Below are positions 6,747 through 11,659 of a stretch of 11,659 bases of DNA, piece after piece. The notes under the pieces were generated by a model. That model was not told the DNA's origin. It saw nothing but the letters and a program-made list of their open reading frames with translations, and searched no databases. Location of the stretch: the NCBI GenBank assembly GCA_003024985.2, contig PXIH01S0085612.1; one strand, 5' to 3'. Origin of the DNA: Euperipatoides rowelli (taxonomy: Eukaryota > Onychophora > Udeonychophora > Euonychophora > Peripatopsidae). Within the stretch, counting starts at the first letter, position 1; each line of letters opens with the position of its first letter. Both the position numbers and the translations under genes were made by a program.

Positions 6747-7740
6747 TATCCACATGCATTACCAGTGAAGCTCAGATTGTGATAAATATTCTTGATTGTC
6801 AACTTGTTTAGCCTCTTTCCAAACCAAAAGTGTTTTATTTTCTAACAAATTAAATGTTCCTTGCACTTTTTAGTAGTTATAGGCTATGTCATTGCTAGAT
6901 AGCACTCATGTTTTCTTTAATTTAAGGTCATTATATTCTAATGTAATTGGTGGGTTATGAATTCAATGTATGAAAGAGCTGCAGTTTAGTCATGTCTGTT
7001 AGGCATCATCAGAAGCTTCAATAATATTAAGAAATAAGTCATCCTAACCATAATCTTTTATTATGTCAAGTTAGGCCCAATAAATTCCACTGTTTGAGAA
7101 ACAGAATATCTAGTATACACCTACATCCTACTTCCTAAAATTCCACCCCCAACTATTTACCCCCCTCCCCATTCTAATCCATAACCATTAATCCATTTAA
7201 GCTTTATTCAAAATATAATGCATAGTATATTAGCTGTTTTGGTAAATGGATTAAACCATATATACATCACTCCCTTCACTTATAATACTTCCATATAATT
7301 TAACACTGTTTATATTCAAGTCAGAAGATGATAAAAGTTTTCTTTCAGGTTTAATTCTATTAAGTTTATTCATTTGAAAAACAAACCATCTAATATATCT
7401 CACATTTAAGTATCCATCAACCCTCAAGATATTAATTCATCTGAACTATTTACCAAGTTTAGTCTATATTATTATTAGTTCAGACCTTTAAGAAAATGGA
7501 TTATTAAATGTATTCTACATGCAAACATCACAATAATGTCCCATCTCTTCACTTATTACTTACTCTCTTATCTAAAAAAAAATGGTTTATATATGCTTCC
7601 TATTAAAATGTTTAAGCCTGTCTGCCACACAGATAAAAATTTCCATCTCTTAAAATGCACCACCACCAACTTATTATCACCAGTTTAATCTAAATTGATG
7701 ACCCTTAAGTGTCCTACCATGTTTAGTCTAAGTCAGTTCT
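6747..7740. other. AT-rich region with a C-rich patch; no gene seen
   Basis: If the frame ending at 6746 is real, this would begin with its 3' untranslated region. It holds AATAAA at 7079-7084 and a C-rich patch at 7143-7170 (CCCCCCTCCCC at 7160-7170). Between 7140 and 7730 a few phrases recur loosely (AACTATTTACC at 7150 and 7444; variants of ACCAAGTTTAGTCTA near 7450, 7679 and 7716), which may mark a very old tandem repeat. Confidence 0.4.
7005..7069 (+). repeat. Degenerate direct repeat, first copy
   Basis: About 65 bases resemble 8010-8075 in the same orientation. Shared blocks in order are TCATCAG, GCTTCAATAATA, CATCCTA, and TATTATGTCAA versus AATATGACAA. The spacing is about 1 kb. It may be a fragment of a dispersed repeat or an old local duplication. 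Confidence 0.5.
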
Positions 7741-8146
7741 GTTGTTGAAAAAGGGATAAAGCCCAACCCCATACAATAATTGCAAACTAAGAGCAGGTGT
7801 AAAATTTAGAACACTCATGAAATAAAGGGTTGCATCAGAAATGAGAAAATGTGATACGAGGACATATTTAAAATATAACTGCAGTTATAGTATACTTGTC
7901 TGCTTGAAAGAACAATGTGGAAAACTCTACAGATCTGATGTGTATTGAAATTTGGACCAAAATGAATAAATTATTAAAAAAATCAAAATCCTTAGGGGAA
8001 TAAGACAGTGTCATCAGTGGCTTCAATAATAATAATTTGATTTAATGCCATCCTATTATTTGAATAATATGACAATATTTTTTTTTTATATATAAAAAGA
8101 AAGAATTTAATTCCATTCACTCATCGGATATCGTCATAGATGGTTA
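7741..8146 (+). repeat. AT-rich region containing the second copy of the 65-bp degenerate repeat
   Basis: The repeat copy is at 8010-8075 and pairs with 7005-7069. The rest of the segment has no supported gene or RNA. Confidence 0.45.
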
Positions 8147-8650
8147 GTGACCAAATTCAAAGTAGACATGGTTATTTCTTTCACACCAACTTTGGTATCA
8201 TCTTTGCATTTTATTATGATAGCCATTTGTATTTTTATAAAATATTTACATAAGGGAATTTTTTTATTACAAAGACAAATTAGGAAAACTGCCATAGCAG
8301 GCCCATGTTTTCAAATTTGCTTTTTCTTGATCGTTTCTCAAAAAAAGTTTAACATTTCCACTTTTCAGTCAGTGTGAGATTGTTATGAAGCACATGTCTT
8401 TCAGACTTTCAGTCACGAAGAATTAGGTTTTTATCAGGATTTATTTCCTAGGATAATTTTGTTGCTAACTCACAATAAAGTTATGTAGATGTTTTTTTTT
8501 TGTGAGGTGTGAGAAATTTAGCTATAAAATGAATGAGAGATGTGAGTGATTATTTTGATAGCTAATGACTATCAAATGCAAGTTTAATTTGGATTGAGAT
8601 TAGACAGTCTATTTCTATTTTAAAATGTTCAATTTTTTTTTTTTTTGCAG
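8147..8650. other. T-rich sequence, no gene supported
   Basis: A plus-strand frame of 76 codons (8147-8377) lacks an ATG at its start and is a hydrophobic T-rich translation, so I treat it as chance. T runs at 8493-8501 and 8633-8646 are present. Confidence 0.45.
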
Positions 8651-9370
8651 TCAGGAACAGATCTAACTATCTGGGGCACCTGGACTCAAAGTTTTTCAGG
8701 AGCTTCTTTTTTAAAAATTTTAAATAATAAATTTTAAAATATATATTTTATACATAAAGCATTTTATTACTATATAGAGTAACTGTTGCAAGCATTAAGC
8801 AAATGTATCAAAAAAAATTATTATAAGTAATATAACAACATGGCAATTTAATCCAAATTATTGCAAAAATAAAAAACAAAATATATATTTTTAATTGCAT
8901 ATAAATTTAATTTAGCCAGAGACATTGAGCAAAATGACTTAGTTGAAGCTGAGCTGCATGTAATCGGTATCCGAAATTCTAACAGAACGATTTACAATAG
9001 ATGAAAATTTATGTTTGATGTTAATATTTTACTTCAAATTTTAACATTTTAACAATATGTTTGTTTGAAAAATTCCATTAAATGCTCATCATAAAATAGA
9101 TTGCAAACAGGAGTGTTTAATGAGTTGCTTTTCTATGAATTTATGTTCAGATTATGTAGGTATAAAAAAGTTATGTGCTGCCTCCTAGTGCTATATTATA
9201 ATTATTTTTTTAATTTTATAAGAAATTTCTAAATTGGTATTATTTTATAACTTGCTTCTATGTCCTATGGCATTTTTAAAAATTACATATTTGCATTATG
9301 CTTGGGGCCTGCTAAAACTTTGGGGACACATGGGTTTAAACCCTGTTATCCCTTAAATAGATCCACCACA
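8650..9370. repeat. Possible inverted pair of related repeat fragments
   Basis: GGACTCAAAGTTTTTCAGGA (about 8682-8701, plus) resembles the minus-strand reading of 9303-9325, CCCCAAAGTTTTAGCAGGCC. About 20 of 27 positions agree by eye, and both lie near T/A-rich sequence. The second copy is next to a perfect 12-bp palindrome GGGTTTAAACCC (9332-9343) that, on the minus strand, sits inside GGGATAACAGGGTTTAAACC, a B-box-like setting. They may be ends of the same unknown element family. Evidence is weak. Confidence 0.3.
9178..9191 (-). promoter_or_regulatory. CTCF-motif-like site
   Basis: The minus strand reads GCACTAGGAGGCAG. This is close to the known bilaterian CTCF core consensus CCASYAGRKGGCRS, with mismatches at the first base and at the K position. 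A single 14-base match in 11.6 kb is suggestive but can occur by chance. It is one of the few GC-rich words in this region. Confidence 0.2.
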
Positions 9371-10168
9371 GTTTTCATGTCACTAGAGTTATAAATTTTG
9401 ATTTCCTATATTACAACAAACTAGGCAATACTTATTTAAATTAATAGGATTAGAATTAAAAATTATACACATACCAAAACAGGTGTGACTATAACATACC
9501 TTTTGGTTCCGATGCAGTTGAAACTAGGTCCTCTTTTGAACTGCTTCTCAATTCCATTCTGTAACATAGACCCATTGTTTTATAACTATCCTTAGCAATA
9601 CAAATAATAATGTTGATTTTTATATATATATATCTATTTAGTAATATTATAATTTTCAGGAAATTTAAAAATAGTAATTATATGACAAAAATATCAGAAA
9701 AAAATCAAATAAATATATTTCTTAGCCAACTCACTGACCTGGGACTTATTAGAAATATTAACATTATAAAAAAATTACTGTTATAACTTGTTCTAAGTTG
9801 TTTATGTTATAAGATACTATATAATTAAGAAAAATATTAATAAAATTAAACTTTGTGTCTATTATATATGGGTAACTTTGCAAATTTTATATTTTCATTC
9901 TCAAACTACCTCAGTCATCAGAAATGTAAAAAAGTATGAGAAAGATTGTCAATTTTAATTTTAACATGATCATTTTTTTTTATCAAGAAAATACCTTGTA
10001 AAGGTAACTTTTATCCTTATGTAATAAGTTTCATACTCAATCCAATACTATTTATTTAATCATGTTAATAATCAGATTATTTAATGAGATTAATAAAACT
10101 CCTTCCTATACCCATAAGATCAGTGCACTATCAACTCTCTCTCTCAGCTATTAGTGGTTAAGCTTTAT
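9370..10168. other. AT-rich sequence, no gene seen
   Basis: There is a short (TA)n tract near 9622-9631. No tRNA boxes, protein-like frames or clear repeats were found on either strand. Confidence 0.45.
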
Positions 10169-10650
10169 TATGTAACATTCCTATCAAAGACTTATTTTTT
10201 TTATTCGTATGTAACATTCTTATCATGGTTACATTTTTTTCTTATTTATAGTATTAAAAAGACAGCATTATTGTCATATCTTCATCATTTTTCACTATTT
10301 GTAATGTTAGTTTGTTATTGTCATGGCCACATATTTTTTCTTATTACTATGTAACATTATTACGGTTACATATTTTTATTATTTATAGTATAAATAGATG
10401 TTATTGTCTATCCTTTTTCATTATGTAATGTTATTTTGTTATTGTTCAAGCCACATTTTTCTTTATTTATGTAACATTACTGTTGTATTATATGACATAG
10501 CCACTTATGTCATGGTTTTGTCTTTATACTGCATTTTTATCTTTCACATTGTTATGGTAATAAAAAATTTAATTATACAATATTGCTCTCATTTCACTAT
10601 TTTTTTATTATATGTAACATCTAGTGATGGTCATGTTCTCATTATGTAAC
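10169..10650 (+). repeat. Degenerate minisatellite with ~120-143-bp units
   Basis: Units begin TATGTAACATT at 10208, 10348, 10468 and 10611 (TATGTAACATC), with partial units at 10169 and 10643. The units at 10208-10347 (140 bp) and 10348-10467 (120 bp) align throughout. Both have GGTTACAT, then a T-rich part, TTATTTATAGTAT, an A-rich part, ATTATTGTC or GTTATTGTC, TTTTTCA, TGTAATGTTA, TTTGTTATTGT, GCCACAT and a T-rich end. The unit at 10468-10610 is more diverged. In the first two full units TGTAAC and GTTACA form an inverted repeat (10210-10215/10228-10233 and 10350-10355/10365-10370). The two hydrophobic reading frames over this region are products of the repeat. Confidence 0.8.
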
Positions 10651-10659
10651 TTTATCAAC

Positions 10660-11208
10660 ACAATGATATAAAAAAAATGATCGCAAGTTAAGTCTCAGTC
10701 AGTGCTACCAATAATTATCCAAGAAAAATTTGCTATGATTCCATGAACTACTTTCCTTAGTGTTTCTCACATTATATTGAACACCTCAGAACCAACAATG
10801 ACATCAGACAAAAGCTTAATGTGACAACACAAATTATTAGAAATTCCCACATATATTTTAATAGGGAAAACTGCACCCTAGATTTTTTATCACAGTAAAA
10901 TAAAATTACATTAAGAAATTATATAATATTAAATTTAAATGAAATGAACAAATACATCAAAGTATAAACAGGATTGAATAACAATAAAATGATATGCCTA
11001 AAACAATAACAATTTTAATCAAATATTGATTAAAAACTTAAATAAAAAATATGAATTGTTTTTTGACTACAAACAATTAACAAACCCTCAAGCAGTAATG
11101 AAAAAAAATTCAAAATAAATAAGTCAAAGTCAAACATAAATGTAGTTTTTCCCCTTTTATTCTTTTCAGACAAAAAGCAATAAAAATTGCTAATTCACCA
11201 TTATATTA
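10660..11208. other. A-rich sequence, no gene seen
   Basis: The plus strand switches from T-rich (minisatellite) to A-rich. No coding frame, RNA gene or repeat could be supported. Confidence 0.45.
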
Positions 11209-11403
11209 CTACATTAATGCTACAAAGATAGTATCTATAAGATTATCTTTCTTTAAAACAATAACTATATGATTAACAGTCTCATCTAACCATTTTAACA
11301 TAAAAATATCACAAGGCAACGGTTTAGAATCATTTTTAAACAGTGCTTCAATTTGATTTAAAACAAAAAGAAATGGTCTAAGCATAATGTTATTAATATG
11401 TTT
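11209..11403 (-). CDS. Weak exon-like frame, unknown function
   Basis: On the minus strand about 64 codons are open, ending TAG at 11209-11211. They include PFLFVLNQIEALFKNDSKPL, then PCDIFMLKWLDETVNHIVIV. There is no ATG near the upstream stop. The frame follows a plausible intron 3' end (TTCTAAT branch-like word, then CAG at 11404-11406), so it could be an exon. However it is short, rich in residues with AT-rich codons (F, I, L, K, N), and I recognise no domain. Chance or a decayed transposon protein is at least as likely. Confidence 0.2.
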   Translation of the reverse strand, partial: KHINNIMLRPFLFVLNQIEALFKNDSKPLPCDIFMLKWLDETVNHIVIVLKKDNLIDTIFVALM

Positions 11404-11545
11404 CTGATTTTGCAATTAGAATCATAAATATAACAAATAGATCCAACAAAAATTGTCCAAATCAAATATGTGCAATAACATAATAAATGCTGCATATATT
11501 TAAGTCAGGATCCATTATCTGTGCACCAATATTTTTGTTTACAGT

Positions 11546-11580
11546 CCTAACCTTACCCTAAACCTGAACCCTAACTCCAA
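11546..11580. repeat. Short CCCTAA-like (telomere-type) patch
   Basis: CCTAACCTTACCCTAAACC, then TGAACCCTAACTCCAAC, contains imperfect units of CCCTAA, the complement of the TTAGGG telomere repeat. It is too short and irregular to be a telomere. It may be an interstitial remnant or simply a C/A-rich tract. Confidence 0.45.
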
Positions 11581-11659
11581 CTACATATTAAACCCACTTT
11601 TCCCCAACCCTATGATAATCAAGAGGTAAAATAATCCTTATTTTTTTTATCAATTTCGA

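Noticed and set aside
8147-8377. 76-codon hydrophobic plus-strand frame, possibly a membrane protein
   Set aside because: No ATG at its start, T-rich codons explain the hydrophobicity, and no family resemblance was seen.
10154-10649. Two hydrophobic plus-strand frames (10154-10354, 10398-10649) that could look like membrane proteins
   Set aside because: Both are translations of the T-rich minisatellite; the similar peptides arise from the repeated DNA unit.
1-11659. CRISPR arrays, bacterial operons, phage or plasmid features
   Set aside because: No regularly spaced short repeats with unique spacers, no long ORFs and no ribosome-binding sites; the SINEs and LINE show a eukaryotic genome.

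Overview
This is an AT-rich, gene-poor stretch of nuclear DNA from a eukaryote, most likely an invertebrate animal. Evidence for that is the tRNA-derived SINEs with target-site duplications, a decayed L1/Tx1-like LINE, ATT and CA microsatellites, many long T runs, and the lack of any long open reading frame. There are no bacterial gene signatures. I cannot name the species. The frequent TAGGCCTA-like words and the mix of tRNA SINEs and ATT microsatellites would suit a mollusc or another marine invertebrate, but that is only an impression.

Layout. Positions 1-1030 hold a decayed head-to-tail array of a roughly 305-350 bp unit carrying a tRNA-like sequence on the minus strand. Each tRNA-like copy has an RNA polymerase III B box and is followed closely by an oligo-T run on its own strand. 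A complete, different tRNA-derived SINE on the plus strand (663-952) is inserted in this array, and both copies of its target-site duplication are visible. Positions 1071-1670 are low complexity.

Positions about 1674-4359 are a dead, 5'-truncated non-LTR retrotransposon ORF2 on the minus strand. The endonuclease-RT linker, most reverse transcriptase motifs, the post-RT region and a C-terminal CCHC zinc knuckle can still be read in order, broken by stops, frameshifts and an ATT microsatellite. The catalytic YxDD box is destroyed.

Positions 4376-5128 hold nothing recognisable. Positions 5138-5408 are a second SINE, on the minus strand, with an exact 9-bp target-site duplication. Positions 6384-6746 contain the best candidate for host coding sequence: an open frame whose last ~87 codons are not low-complexity, possibly a terminal exon of an unrecognised gene. 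Positions 6750-10150 are AT-rich intergenic or intronic DNA with a few degenerate dispersed repeats. Positions 10169-10650 are a degenerate minisatellite of about 120-143 bp units. A weak exon-like frame lies on the minus strand at 11209-11403, and a short telomere-like CCCTAA-rich patch at 11546-11580.

No set of genes works together here. The window mainly records repeated retrotransposition (two SINEs and one LINE) into older repeats. No convincing new multi-gene system was found. The most notable items are the tRNA-unit tandem array with a nested SINE, and the unidentified open frame near 6.5 kb.
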